A stretch of DNA of 64,000 nt from CAG-217 sp963638105 (GCA_963638105.1 CAVHPP010000010.1:5521-69520), one strand, 5' to 3'; shown: positions 48,300 to 57,654, counted from the stretch's first letter. Notes: generated by a model from the letters alone, not told the origin. Numbers and translations: made by a program.

Positions 48300-50350
48300 A
48301 ACGAGTGTTTGCCCATTTGGGCTTTTCGGCGGCGGTGACGCTGCTGATCTTAAACTTCTTTTCCGTCACCTTTGCGTACGTTGCACTGGGCGTGGTGCTG
48401 GCAGCCCTCTGTTTGGTGCTTTCCGTGCTGCGACTGCGCCAAGGGGTGAGCGTGTGGCTGTGTCTGGCCGGAGCGGTGGTGGCTTGTGTGACCTTTATTG
48501 TAGGTGTGCACGCGGCCTATCTGCCACAGCAAAAGTTAGTCGGCCAAACGGCACAGGTGCAGTTCTATGTAACCGATGTGCGCCGGGGTGCGGAGAAAAA
48601 CGACTATACGGTCAAGACTACGGCTATTGATTTGCCCGGTGTGCCCCAGAATATCCGCTGCACGGTTTCTGTCCATGCGGATCTTGGCGATGTGCCGGAC
48701 GGTATCTATACCGGCAAGGTGACTTTTGCCTCCACCGGCGAGAACGGTTACGCCGCCCGGGGCAAGTTCAGCGACGGCGAATTCCTTAGCGGCAAGGCCG
48801 CCCGTGTGCGTAAGACCGAGCAGTCTGCGCCCCGCAGTGCAGTGGCACTTATCCAAATGCGCCACGCCATCAGCAGCCGCTTTGCTGCCGTGTTGCCCGG
48901 GGACCGTGGTGCGTTGGCAACGGCGCTGATCACCGGTAGTAAGACGGATTTGTCCGTGGGTGCGGTCAGTCACTTTCGCACCTGCGGCGCTACCCATTTG
49001 ATGGCGGTGTCCGGACTGCATTTATCTGTGATCGTGGGCTCTCTTTACTGGCTGCTGCGCAAGCTGCGGTTGCCTGCTTGGCTGACCACGGTTTTGACAG
49101 GTGCGGTGCTTTTGGTGTATGATGGCGTAGCCGGGTTTTCCGCCTCCGTGGTGCGTGCTTCTTTGATGATGGCCGTTTTGCTGGCTGCACGGCTGTTTGG
49201 CCGCAAGGCGGACGGACTGAATTCGCTTGGTCTGGCGGTATTCCTGCTGTGTACCGATCCCTTTGCGGTAACGGATGTGAGCTTGCAGCTGTCGGTGACT
49301 TCCGTTTTGTCACTGCTGACTTTATCCCCGGTGCTGAATAAGAGCCTTGCCCGGCTGCATATACCCAAATTCCTGCGCCAAAGTCTTAGCGCTACGGTAA
49401 GCGTGCTGCTTTATACGCTGCCGTTTATGTGGCTGTCCTTTGGGCAGACGGCGTTGTTATCTCTGCTTAGCAATTTGGTGCTGATTCCGCTGGCTCAAGT
49501 GGCCATGATCGCTGCACTGCTGATGTTGCTCTTTACGCCGCTGCCGTATCTGGTGTATGCCTGTGCGGTGGTGGTGTCCGGCACCACCGGCGGTATGCTG
49601 TGGCTGGTGGAAAAGCTTAGCGCACTGGGTGCACCGATTTTAGATTTGACCGGGCCGTTGACCTGTGTTGCCATTGCCGGTGTGCTGTTGCTTTTCGGCG
49701 TGCACTTTCTGTTGCAACGGCAGCGGTCGGGCGTTACGGCGGTCGTGGCTTGCGCTTTTTATTTGTTGACTTCCTTTGCCGGGTTGGCAGTGGAGCAGGG
49801 GAACGCTTACCTTTGTATCGGTAGCAGCTCGGCGCTGCTGTATGACACGCATTATGCTTTGTTGGTAGGCACACCGGATCAAAGCGCTTACTACGCCTAC
49901 ACGCGCATTTTGCAAAATCGGCGGCTGCAACTGGTGGCCGTGTACCTGCCCGATGATCGGGTGGGGTATTATACCCGGGCATTGACTGCTGCGGTGCACC
50001 CGGTGAATGTACTGCTGCCCGGCGGTAATACCGCTTTGGCTGTGCTGCCGGAGTGTGACCATCTGCTTACCGCCGCGGCAATGGATACCACGCCTTGGCA
50101 AGGGGTGCAGGTGCAATACAGATATAATAAAAAGCGCTATACCGTCTCCATTACCTGCAAGGGCAAGCGGCTCTTGCTGGGTAACGGCACCGACCTGAAC
50201 GGCGGCGACTTAACGGTAGCGTTTGGCAAGCAAAGCGCTGCTGACGGTACGCTGGTACGCGCCGGGGCACTGGCGGAGGACGAACTGCTGACAGTTACGC
50301 TGCGGCAGGACCGAGCTTTGCAGATAAGGAGGAACGATCCATGGCTGTAA
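48296..50350 (+). CDS. comEC: ComEC/Rec2-family DNA uptake protein
   Basis: 684 residues. Membrane helices at the N-terminus flank an OB-like segment (about 80-170). The competence core follows, with the hallmark THLMAVSGLHLSVIVG near 240 and RASLMMAVLLAARLFGRKAD. A further run of helices ends near 490. The C-terminal part resembles the metallo-beta-lactamase domain of ComEC only in outline: no HxHxDH motif is present, so nuclease activity of that domain is unlikely. ComEC forms the channel for single-stranded DNA entry. The start overlaps the lacZ stop, and holA follows with a 10-base overlap, the usual comEC-holA pairing. Confidence 0.88.
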   Translation: MKRVFAHLGFSAAVTLLILNFFSVTFAYVALGVVLAALCLVLSVLRLRQGVSVWLCLAGAVVACVTFIVGVHAAYLPQQKLVGQTAQVQFYVTDVRRGAEKNDYTVKTTAIDLPGVPQNIRCTVSVHADLGDVPDGIYTGKVTFASTGENGYAARGKFSDGEFLSGKAARVRKTEQSAPRSAVALIQMRHAISSRFAAVLPGDRGALATALITGSKTDLSVGAVSHFRTCGATHLMAVSGLHLSVIVGSLYWLLRKLRLPAWLTTVLTGAVLLVYDGVAGFSASVVRASLMMAVLLAARLFGRKADGLNSLGLAVFLLCTDPFAVTDVSLQLSVTSVLSLLTLSPVLNKSLARLHIPKFLRQSLSATVSVLLYTLPFMWLSFGQTALLSLLSNLVLIPLAQVAMIAALLMLLFTPLPYLVYACAVVVSGTTGGMLWLVEKLSALGAPILDLTGPLTCVAIAGVLLLFGVHFLLQRQRSGVTAVVACAFYLLTSFAGLAVEQGNAYLCIGSSSALLYDTHYALLVGTPDQSAYYAYTRILQNRRLQLVAVYLPDDRVGYYTRALTAAVHPVNVLLPGGNTALAVLPECDHLLTAAAMDTTPWQGVQVQYRYNKKRYTVSITCKGKRLLLGNGTDLNGGDLTVAFGKQSAADGTLVRAGALAEDELLTVTLRQDRALQIRRNDPWL

Positions 50351-51381
50351 TCGGCGAAAAGGAGCTGCGCGCCCAGCTAAAAAGCGGCGAGCTGTCTCAC
50401 GCCTATTTTATCTATGGCGACGAGGGGTACTTAAAGGACCACTATATTGGCCAAATTAAGAAAAAGGCGGTGGACCCGGCCTTTGCGGATTTTAATATTC
50501 ATATTTATGAAAAGGACGGCACGCTGCTGTCCGATGTGCTCCACGACGCAGATACTTTCCCTATGATGGGTGGCAGCAATCTGGTGCTGGTCTACGACTT
50601 CCCCTTTGACAAAAAGGCGGATGTGGAGGATATTAAGGCATATCTTAAGGATGTGCCGGACACCACGGTGCTGGTATTTACCTACCAGTCTTTGACGGTG
50701 GACACCAAAAAGGAAAAGCGCTGGAACAGCATTATTAAAGCCTTTGCCAAGGCCGGGGACGCAGTGGAACTGAACACCCGCACCCAGAGCGACCTGGTAA
50801 AAATGCTGGTCAGCGGCGCCAAAAAGCGGGGCGCTGCGCTGCAAACGGACCAGGCGCGATATTTGATCTCTGTGGTGGGTACGGATATGCAGACCCTGCT
50901 GCACGAACTGGACAAGCTGTCTGCCTTTTGCAAGGACGGCGAGATCACGGCGGCGGTCATTGACAATATGGCCACCAAGTGTCTGCAAGCGCGTGTATAC
51001 GACCTGTCCAAATTCATTATGAAGGGCGACACCGGCGGCGCCTGTAAGGTGCTGCACACCCTGTTTGAACTGGGTGAGGAACCGATACCGATTGCGGCAG
51101 TGCTTATCAATAATTATGTGGATATGTATCGGGTGAAGTGCGCCAAGATCGACGGCTGCAGAGCGGACGATATAGCCCGGTATTATAACTACAAAGGGCG
51201 GGACTTTGTGCTGAACAACGCCATGCGGGATGCAGCCAAGCTGTCCGTAGGCGCGCTGCGCCGCTCCATGCAGGTACTGGACGATCTGGATCGAGCGCTG
51301 AAGAGCACCGCGGTGGACGCAAAAATCTTACTGGAGGAGGCGATCGTCAAATTGTCCGTGATCGCCGTCAGCGGCCAATGA
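50341..51381 (+). CDS. holA: DNA polymerase III subunit delta
   Basis: 346 residues. The delta-family pattern is seen in HAYFIYGDEGYLKDHYI at the start, LVLVYDFPF in the clamp-binding domain, then a degenerate AAA+ region with the DMQTLLHELDKLSAFC helix and the C-terminal collar helices. Delta opens the sliding clamp in the clamp loader. AAGGAGG lies 8 bases before the ATG inside the end of comEC. It overlaps rnmV by 4 bases. Confidence 0.93.
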   Translation: MAVIGEKELRAQLKSGELSHAYFIYGDEGYLKDHYIGQIKKKAVDPAFADFNIHIYEKDGTLLSDVLHDADTFPMMGGSNLVLVYDFPFDKKADVEDIKAYLKDVPDTTVLVFTYQSLTVDTKKEKRWNSIIKAFAKAGDAVELNTRTQSDLVKMLVSGAKKRGAALQTDQARYLISVVGTDMQTLLHELDKLSAFCKDGEITAAVIDNMATKCLQARVYDLSKFIMKGDTGGACKVLHTLFELGEEPIPIAAVLINNYVDMYRVKCAKIDGCRADDIARYYNYKGRDFVLNNAMRDAAKLSVGALRRSMQVLDDLDRALKSTAVDAKILLEEAIVKLSVIAVSGQ

Positions 51382-51956
51382 TTCATATTGAGGAAGCAGT
51401 GATCGTGGAGGGCAAGTATGACAAGATCAAGTTGTCTAACTTCCTGGACGCCATGATCGTAGAAACCGGCGGGTTTGCTATATATAAGGATAAAAAGCGG
51501 TTGCAGTTTATTCGCCGCCTGGCAATGGAGCGGGGGATCATCATTCTCACCGACTCGGATCACAGCGGGTTTCAAATTCGCAATTACATTGCCAAGGGAT
51601 TGCCCCCGCAGCAGGTGAAGCACCTGTATATCCCGGATGTGTATGGCAAAGAGCACCGCAAGCAAAAGCCCTCAAAGGAGGGCAAGCTGGGCGTGGAGGG
51701 GATTGACGACAGCGTGCTGACGGCGCTGCTTGATCGGTTGCAAGTGCGCTATACCACCCAGCTGCCCAAGGATCCCATCACCAGCTATGATCTATACGCC
51801 GCCGGACTGGCGGGCACTCCCGGCAGCAAGCAAAAAAAGAAGAAACTCCTGGCAGCACTGGACTTGCCGGAGTTCCTCTCTACTTCCGCTTTATTGGCGT
51901 ATCTCAACAGCCGTATGCAGCGGGACGAATTCTTAACTTATGTGGATACGATTTGA
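51378..51956 (+). CDS. rnmV: Ribonuclease M5
   Basis: 192 residues. The TOPRIM catalytic residues are E11 in AVIVEGKYD and the DSDHSG motif in ILTDSDHSGFQIRNY. A GVEGIDD segment and the basic C-terminal rRNA-binding half (SKQKKKKLLAAL) follow. It matures 5S rRNA with help from ribosomal protein L18. In most Firmicutes ksgA follows rnmV; here the next gene faces it and the two coding ends overlap by 19 bases. Confidence 0.92.
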   Translation: MIHIEEAVIVEGKYDKIKLSNFLDAMIVETGGFAIYKDKKRLQFIRRLAMERGIIILTDSDHSGFQIRNYIAKGLPPQQVKHLYIPDVYGKEHRKQKPSKEGKLGVEGIDDSVLTALLDRLQVRYTTQLPKDPITSYDLYAAGLAGTPGSKQKKKKLLAALDLPEFLSTSALLAYLNSRMQRDEFLTYVDTI

Positions 51957-53005
51957 AGCCTTTGCTCGGCGCCGCCGGGCAGGGGCTTTTTTGCGCCCAG
52001 GGCGTACAGGTCCGTGCACCGGCTCTCCAGCCGGAACAGTGCCTGCCCCTCCGGGGAAAGGGCTTTTACATCTGCCATACGGGTTACGATGGGAAGCGTG
52101 GCGCTGTGCTGCATTTTCGCCAGCAGCGCCTTGCCGGCGGCGTTAAAGCCCAGCACCCGCAGGTACGGCGGCGTAGCCGGGTAGTCTCCTTTGCCAATGC
52201 TCAGGTAGGCACGCAGCACAATGCGGCGAATGCGGGCGTGGGTGTACCGCTTGGTCTTTATGGTCGTGTACAGTTCCTCCAGGCTGGTGGCGCTTTGAGC
52301 AGCCCGAGCCAGTCGGTTCTCCAGTCCGTCGGTCACATCATCAATGGCGGCCCAGTCCGCTGCTTCCATACGGCGCAGTACCGCCAGCACCGCCCGCTGG
52401 CAGTGCTCTATACTGTAAATTGTCTCTGCCGGGAGAGTGGCGCGAATCGCTGAGGCACTGTACAGCGGGTCCGCTGTGTCGTGACCCAGCCCCAGCCGCT
52501 GCACACAGGTGCAGGGTAGTTGGGTGCATTCCATATATTCCAGTGCCAAAATGTTATTGGGCGTGTCCAGCAGCGGGCTGTCGATGACTTTGCGCCGCGC
52601 TGCCGGGTAGGAGCACCCGGTTTTCATCACTTGTGCGATCTCCCCTTGGTGGGCCTTGATTTCTCCGGTCAGTGCCGTCAACGCTTGCAAATCGGCGCAT
52701 TCGGTGCCAAAGGCCAGTCGCTCCACCACACCGGTGGCCTCCAGCAGCTGCACCCCTGCCCGGGCAAAGCCCTCGGCAGAGCGGGTGGCGTAGGCGGTGG
52801 GCAGCTCCAGCACCAGGTCGGCGCCGCCCTTTAGCGCTGCTTCCGTGCGGGTGCGCTTGTCATACACCGCAAAGGTGCCCCGCTGTACAAAGTTGCCGCT
52901 CATGACGCACACCACAGCATCGCCGGGGTGGCACTTCACTTGGTCAATTAAGTGTTTATGCCCGGCGTGAAAGGGGTTAAATTCACAAATTATACCGCTG
53001 ATCAT
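51938..53005 (-). CDS. tmcAL: tRNA(Met) cytidine acetate ligase (YlbM/TmcAL)
   Basis: 355 residues. It starts MISGIICEFNPFHAGHKHLI, carrying the nucleotidyltransferase HxGH motif, followed by VMSGNFVQRG and the LELPTAYATRSAEGFARAGV segment. The C-terminal half has RIRRIVLRAYLSI. TmcAL uses acetate and ATP to acetylate C34 of elongator tRNA-Met. Acetate kinase is the divergent neighbour across a shared AT-rich promoter region. The 3' end overlaps the rnmV end in convergent orientation. Confidence 0.92.
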   Translation of the reverse strand: MISGIICEFNPFHAGHKHLIDQVKCHPGDAVVCVMSGNFVQRGTFAVYDKRTRTEAALKGGADLVLELPTAYATRSAEGFARAGVQLLEATGVVERLAFGTECADLQALTALTGEIKAHQGEIAQVMKTGCSYPAARRKVIDSPLLDTPNNILALEYMECTQLPCTCVQRLGLGHDTADPLYSASAIRATLPAETIYSIEHCQRAVLAVLRRMEAADWAAIDDVTDGLENRLARAAQSATSLEELYTTIKTKRYTHARIRRIVLRAYLSIGKGDYPATPPYLRVLGFNAAGKALLAKMQHSATLPIVTRMADVKALSPEGQALFRLESRCTDLYALGAKKPLPGGAEQRLQIVST

Positions 53006-53024
53006 AAAAAAATCCCGTTTTCCC

Positions 53025-53054
53025 TTGACAATATTATAATATATATATTATTAT
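53025..53054 (+). promoter_or_regulatory. Probable promoter for ackA
   Basis: TTGACA (53025-53030) and TATTAT (53049-53054) with an 18-base spacer. A TATAAT at 53052 would need a 21-base spacer. The very AT-rich block probably also serves tmcAL on the other strand. Confidence 0.6.
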
Positions 53055-53062
53055 AATGGCTG

Positions 53063-53072
53063 NNNNNNNNNN
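53063..53072. other. Assembly gap (ten N) in the ackA leader, probably false
   Basis: GGCTG stands directly before and directly after the ten N. This is the same pattern as the gap in clpP: a short contig overlap not merged. The overlap is only five bases, so the case is weaker. Confidence 0.8.
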
Positions 53073-53111
53073 GGCTGTAGAATTCTATTGCAAGATTTGG
53101 CGGGATAAATT

Positions 53112-54335
53112 TTGAAAATTCTGGTTATTAACTGCGGTAGTTCTTCCTTAAAATATCAGCTGATGGATATGAGCGATCTGTCCGTGCTGTGTAAAGGCGT
53201 CATTGAGCGGATCGGTATGACCATCAACGGCGGCGAGAAGAATGTGTCTGTCAAGGTGAATGGACAGAAGTTTGAGTACGACAAGGAGCTGCCTACCCAT
53301 ACGGACGCTTTTAACGAAGTGAAGCACATTCTGTGCGAGAGTGAGCACAAGGTGATCGACTCTATGAAAGAGATTGACGCCGTAGGTCACCGCATCGTGC
53401 AGGGCGGCGATATTTATACCCACAGCGTGCTGGTGGACGACACGGTAGTGGAGAACCTGCGCAAGCTGTCTCCGCTGGCGCCGTTGCACAACCCCGGCCA
53501 TATCCAGGGCTATGAGGCCTGCAAGGCCGTTGTGGGTCCGGATGTGCCCCAGGTGGTGGTATTTGATACCGCATTCCACAGCACTATGCCGCCGAAGGCT
53601 TATATGTATGCTGTACCCTATGAGTGGTACGAGAAGTACGGCGTGCGCCGCTACGGCTTCCACGGCACTTCTCACTTTTATGTATCTCACCGCTGCGCAG
53701 ACAAGATGGGCAAGCCCATTGAAGATCTGAAGCTGATCACCTGCCACCTGGGCAACGGCTCTTCCGTGGCTGCTGTGGATCACGGCAAAGTGGTAGACAC
53801 TTCCATGGGCTTTACCCCGTTGGACGGCTTTATGATGGGCACCCGCTCCGGCGGTGTGGACCCCTCTGTGGTCACCTTTATGATGAAAAAGCTGGGTCTG
53901 ACCCCGGATGAGATGGACACCATTCTCAACAAGCAGTCCGGTGTGAACGCCATCTCCGGCGTGTCCTCCGACGACCGTGACATTTGCGCTGCACAGAATG
54001 CCGGCAACAAGCGTGCCAGCCTGGCACATGAGATGCAGGCCTATGAGATCGCCAAGTTTATCGGCTCCTATATTGCCGCTATGAACGGCGTGGACGGCAT
54101 TGTGTTTACCGGCGGTATCGGCGAAAACGGCCACTGGCTGCGCTCTCGGATCTGCTCTTACCTGGGCTATATGGGCGTGCAGATCGATGAGGAACTGAAC
54201 CAAGCCACCGTGAAGGGTGCCGAGGCGGAATTGACCGATCCCAGTGCCAAGGTGCGTGTGTTTATCCTGGCTACCGACGAAGAACTGGTGATCGCGCAGG
54301 AGACCCAAAAGGTTGTAGAAAGCCTGCAAAAATAA
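53112..54335 (+). CDS. ackA: Acetate kinase (TTG start)
   Basis: 407 residues. ASKHA-fold kinase interconverting acetyl phosphate and acetate with ATP production. Motifs: MKILVINCGSSSLKYQL, AVGHRIVQGGD, HNPGHIQGYEA, FDTAFHSTMPPKAYMYAVPY, RRYGFHGTSHFYV, HLGNGSSVAAV, GFMMGTRSGGVDPS and FTGGIGENGHWLR, all intact. The start codon is TTG, with a weak ribosome site (GGCGGGAT); no nearby ATG fits. pta is not adjacent. The leader contains the second assembly gap, so the 5' end of the transcript should be re-read. Confidence 0.96.
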   Translation: MKILVINCGSSSLKYQLMDMSDLSVLCKGVIERIGMTINGGEKNVSVKVNGQKFEYDKELPTHTDAFNEVKHILCESEHKVIDSMKEIDAVGHRIVQGGDIYTHSVLVDDTVVENLRKLSPLAPLHNPGHIQGYEACKAVVGPDVPQVVVFDTAFHSTMPPKAYMYAVPYEWYEKYGVRRYGFHGTSHFYVSHRCADKMGKPIEDLKLITCHLGNGSSVAAVDHGKVVDTSMGFTPLDGFMMGTRSGGVDPSVVTFMMKKLGLTPDEMDTILNKQSGVNAISGVSSDDRDICAAQNAGNKRASLAHEMQAYEIAKFIGSYIAAMNGVDGIVFTGGIGENGHWLRSRICSYLGYMGVQIDEELNQATVKGAEAELTDPSAKVRVFILATDEELVIAQETQKVVESLQK

Positions 54336-54389
54336 GCGCTTGTAAATTCTGTTTTTACATACAATATTATCAGCAAAGGAGGAGCGAAT

Positions 54390-54605
54390 ATGCCGGAAAT
54401 TAAGTATGAGATTACGGAGCACCTGGGTGTGATCTCTGAGACAGCACGGGGCTGGACCCGAGAGGTAAATATGATCTCTTGGAACGGCCGCGAGCCGAAG
54501 ATCGATGTGAGAGACTGGTCACCCGACCACACCAAGATGAGCAAAGGTCTGACCTTTACCAAGGAAGAGATCGTTGAGCTGAAAAATCTGGTTGAAAAAC
54601 TCTAA
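54390..54605 (+). CDS. YdbC/PC4-family single-strand nucleic acid-binding protein
   Basis: 71 residues: KYEITEHLGVISETARGWTREVNMISWNGREPKIDVRDWSPDHTKMSKGLTFTKEEIVELKNLVEKL in outline (beta-strands followed by one helix). The fold and the IDVRDWSPDH...GLTFTKEE pattern match bacterial YdbC proteins, relatives of the transcription coactivator p15/PC4, which bind single-stranded DNA as dimers. AAGGAGGAGC precedes the ATG. It lies 54 bases after ackA and ahead of a hairpin. Its cellular role is unknown. Confidence 0.85.
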   Translation: MPEIKYEITEHLGVISETARGWTREVNMISWNGREPKIDVRDWSPDHTKMSKGLTFTKEEIVELKNLVEKL

Positions 54606-54616
54606 GCAAGGTGAGA

Positions 54617-54640
54617 GGGCACCCGGTGGGTGCCCTTTGC
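54617..54640 (+). terminator. Hairpin after the PC4-like gene
   Basis: GGGCACCC pairs with GGGTGCCC over a short loop, followed by TTTGCCCTTT. It has a modest T-run, so it may be a weak terminator. Confidence 0.65.
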
Positions 54641-54678
54641 CCTTTGGTAACAAATCTATTCAAAGGTGAATTTTAGAT

Positions 54679-57309
54679 ATGGAATGGACATCATTAAACG
54701 ACTTGAGAGAGAAGTACCTGTCTTTCTTTGAGAGCAAGGGCCACCTGCGGCTGCCCAGCTTTTCGCTGGTGCCCCAGGGGGATAACAGCCTGCTGCTGAT
54801 CAACTCCGGTATGGCTCCCATGAAAAAGTACTTTACCGGCGAGGTCACACCCCCCAGAACCCGGGTGACCACTTGCCAAAAGTGCATTCGCACCCCGGAT
54901 ATTGAGCAGGTGGGTAAAACGGACCGTCACGGCACTTTCTTTGAAATGCTGGGCAACTTCTCCTTTGGCGACTATTTTAAGAAAGAGGCCACTGCTTGGG
55001 CTTGGGAGTTCTGCACCAAGGTGCTGGAAATGCCGGAGGACAAGCTGTATGTGACCATTTATCAGGACGACGACGAGGCTTTCGAGATTTGGACAAAGCA
55101 AAACGGTGTTGATCCCAGCCACATTGTGCGTCTGGGTAAGGAAGACAACTTTTGGGAGCACGGCTCCGGCCCCTGCGGCCCCTGCTCGGAGATTTATTTT
55201 GACCGTGGCGAAAAGTATGGCTGCGGCTCTCCGGATTGCGGCCCCGGCTGCGAGTGCGACCGGTATGTTGAGTTTTGGAACAATGTGTTTAGCCAGTTCA
55301 ATAACGACGGCAACGGCAATTACACGGAGCTGAAGCAAAAGAATATTGATACAGGTATGGGTTTGGAGCGTCTGGCCTGTATTCTCCAGGATGTGGACAA
55401 TATTTTTGAAGTGGACACCGTGCAGAACATTATGAAGAAGATCAGCGAGATCTCCGGCGCCAAATATCATGAGGACGCGCAAAAGGATGTGTCCCTGCGC
55501 GTGATTACCGACCATGTGCGCTCCGCCACCTTTATGATCGGCGACGGCGTAATTCCGTCCAACAACGGCCGAGGCTATGTGCTGCGCCGCCTGATCCGTC
55601 GGGCTTGCCGCCACGGCAGATTGCTGGGCGTGAACGAACCGTTCCTGTATAAAGTGTGCGACACGGTGATCCATGAGAACCATGTGGCGTACCCGGAGCT
55701 GGCCGACAAGGCAGAGCTGATCAAAAAGATCATTCTGTCTGAGGAGGAGTCCTTTGGCAAGACCATTGACGCCGGTTTGGCTATGCTGGACGAATATATC
55801 AGCAAGTTGGATGGCAATGTGTTCTCCGGTGAGGACGCCTTTAAGCTGAACGACACCTTCGGCTTCCCCCTGGACCTGACCAAGGATATTTTGGAGGAAA
55901 AGGGCATTACCGTGGATGAAGATAAGTTCAACGCTTTGCTGGCTGCCCAAAAAGCAACCGCCCGTGCCGCCCGCAAGGACGCCGGTGCAGACGCTTGGAA
56001 GGGCAACAGCGTAAAAATCAATGCATCGGCCACGGACTTTGTGGGCTATACAGACTTTGCCTGCGCTGCCAAGGTGCTGGCTATTGTGAATGCAGACGGC
56101 GAGTTGGTAGACATGCTGGGCGCCGGGGATAGCGGCACGCTGGTGCTGGATAAGACCCCGTTCTATGCCCAGTCCGGCGGCCAGGTAGGCGACAGCGGCG
56201 TGATCAAGAACGGTGCGGACAATGCCTTTATCGTGGCGGATACTGCCAAGAATGCGGACAAGATCTTTCTGCACCGTGGCGAAGTGACCCGCGGCATTGT
56301 CAGCGTGGGTGATACGGTACAGGCGGAGATCAATGCCGAGCGCCGCCGCAGTATTATGCGCAACCACACGGCTGCGCACCTATTACAGGCAGCCCTGCGC
56401 CAGGTATTGGGCACCCATGTGGAGCAGGCCGGTCAGCTGGTGGACGAGCGAGAAGTGCGCTTTGACTTTACCCACTTTAATGCCATGACCCGGGATGAGC
56501 TGCTGAAAGTGGAGCACCTGGTTAACGCCTTTATTATGGGCGCCCACCCGGTAGAGAGCATGGAGATGCCCATTGATGAGGCCAAGAAGCTGGGGGCAAT
56601 GATGCTCTTTGGCGAGAAGTACGGCAACATTGTGCGGGTGGTCAAGGCCGGCGATTTCTCCACCGAGTTCTGCGGTGGTACCCATGTAAGCAACAGCGGC
56701 CAGATCGGCCTGTTCCATATTGTCAGCGAGGCCTCTGTGGCCTCCGGCGTGCGCCGCATTACGGCACTCACCGGCAACAATGTACTGGCTCACATTTATC
56801 AGACGGACGGTATGCTGTCCGGCGCTGCGGCAATGCTGAGGAGCGCCGTTCACGATCTGCCGGAAAAGCTGGCCGCCTTGGCAGACAGCGATAAGGCCAA
56901 AGATAAGGAGATCAAGAGCCTGAAAGAGGAATTGGCGCACTTAAAGAGCGCAGACCTGTTTGCCGCACCTGTTGACCTGGACGGTCTGGCATTCTATACC
57001 GCCACTTTGACGGATGTGGCTCCGGACGCACTGCGTTCCATGGGCGATGAATTAAAGAACAAAGGCGACAATGTGGTGGCTGTGGTGGCCGGTGTTAACG
57101 GCGAAAAAGCCAATATCGTTGCCGTTTGCGGCAAGGAAGCCATTGCCCGCGGCGTAAAGGCCGGCGATGTGGTGCGTGAGATTGCCAAGCTGGCCGGCGG
57201 TGGCGGCGGCGGTCGCCCGGACAGCGCCATGGCCGGTTGTAAGAATGTAGACAAATTGCCGGATGCAATGGCTCAGGCTGCTGCGCTGGTACGGGATATG
57301 ATCCAGTAA
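54679..57309 (+). CDS. alaS: Alanine-tRNA ligase
   Basis: 876 residues, full length. The catalytic domain begins with the LREKYLSFFESKGHLRLPSFSLVP pattern, with MAPMKKYFTGE, GKTDRHGTFFEMLGNFSFGDYF and ENFWEHGSGPCGPCSEI-like segments. It is followed by the tRNA-recognition part. The editing domain has HTAAHLLQAAL and CGGTHV (zinc ligands), and the C-terminal DHHA1-type domain ends with a glycine-rich GGGGGGRPDSAMAGC. The ribosome site is weak (AAAGGTG). No T-box leader was seen. hinT follows closely. Confidence 0.97.
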   Translation: MEWTSLNDLREKYLSFFESKGHLRLPSFSLVPQGDNSLLLINSGMAPMKKYFTGEVTPPRTRVTTCQKCIRTPDIEQVGKTDRHGTFFEMLGNFSFGDYFKKEATAWAWEFCTKVLEMPEDKLYVTIYQDDDEAFEIWTKQNGVDPSHIVRLGKEDNFWEHGSGPCGPCSEIYFDRGEKYGCGSPDCGPGCECDRYVEFWNNVFSQFNNDGNGNYTELKQKNIDTGMGLERLACILQDVDNIFEVDTVQNIMKKISEISGAKYHEDAQKDVSLRVITDHVRSATFMIGDGVIPSNNGRGYVLRRLIRRACRHGRLLGVNEPFLYKVCDTVIHENHVAYPELADKAELIKKIILSEEESFGKTIDAGLAMLDEYISKLDGNVFSGEDAFKLNDTFGFPLDLTKDILEEKGITVDEDKFNALLAAQKATARAARKDAGADAWKGNSVKINASATDFVGYTDFACAAKVLAIVNADGELVDMLGAGDSGTLVLDKTPFYAQSGGQVGDSGVIKNGADNAFIVADTAKNADKIFLHRGEVTRGIVSVGDTVQAEINAERRRSIMRNHTAAHLLQAALRQVLGTHVEQAGQLVDEREVRFDFTHFNAMTRDELLKVEHLVNAFIMGAHPVESMEMPIDEAKKLGAMMLFGEKYGNIVRVVKAGDFSTEFCGGTHVSNSGQIGLFHIVSEASVASGVRRITALTGNNVLAHIYQTDGMLSGAAAMLRSAVHDLPEKLAALADSDKAKDKEIKSLKEELAHLKSADLFAAPVDLDGLAFYTATLTDVAPDALRSMGDELKNKGDNVVAVVAGVNGEKANIVAVCGKEAIARGVKAGDVVREIAKLAGGGGGGRPDSAMAGCKNVDKLPDAMAQAAALVRDMIQ

Positions 57310-57321
57310 GGAGCAATGCAA

Positions 57322-57654
57322 ATGTGTGTGTTTTGTGAGATCGTCAGCGGCAATATTCCCTCCACCAAGGTGTATGAGGATGATCAAATTCTGGCCTTTA
57401 AGGATCTGAACCCGGTGGCGCCGGTGCACTTTCTTGTGGTGCCTAAAGCACATATTGAGAATGTGAACGCCATCACGGCAGACAACAGTGCTGTGGTAGC
57501 CCACATTTTTGAAACGATCCCGCAGATCGCAGCGTCCCAGGGGATTACCTCTTACCGGGTGATCTCCAACTGTGGGGCGGATGCAGGGCAGAGCGTGCTG
57601 CACCTGCATTTTCATGTGATCGGCGGTACGGAACTGGGGGAGAAGATTTTATGA
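57322..57654 (+). CDS. HIT-family protein (histidine triad nucleotide-binding)
   Basis: 110 residues. CVFCEIVSGNIPSTKVYED at the start, then FLVVPKAHIENV, and the triad HLHFHVIGG near the end. The first cysteines may bind zinc. HinT-type enzymes hydrolyse AMP-lysine and related phosphoramidates; some clear adenylates left by tRNA synthetases, which fits the place after alaS (inference). ATG 57322 is favoured, 8 bases after GGAG; ATG 57316 is only 2 bases from it. Confidence 0.92.
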   Translation: MCVFCEIVSGNIPSTKVYEDDQILAFKDLNPVAPVHFLVVPKAHIENVNAITADNSAVVAHIFETIPQIAASQGITSYRVISNCGADAGQSVLHLHFHVIGGTELGEKIL

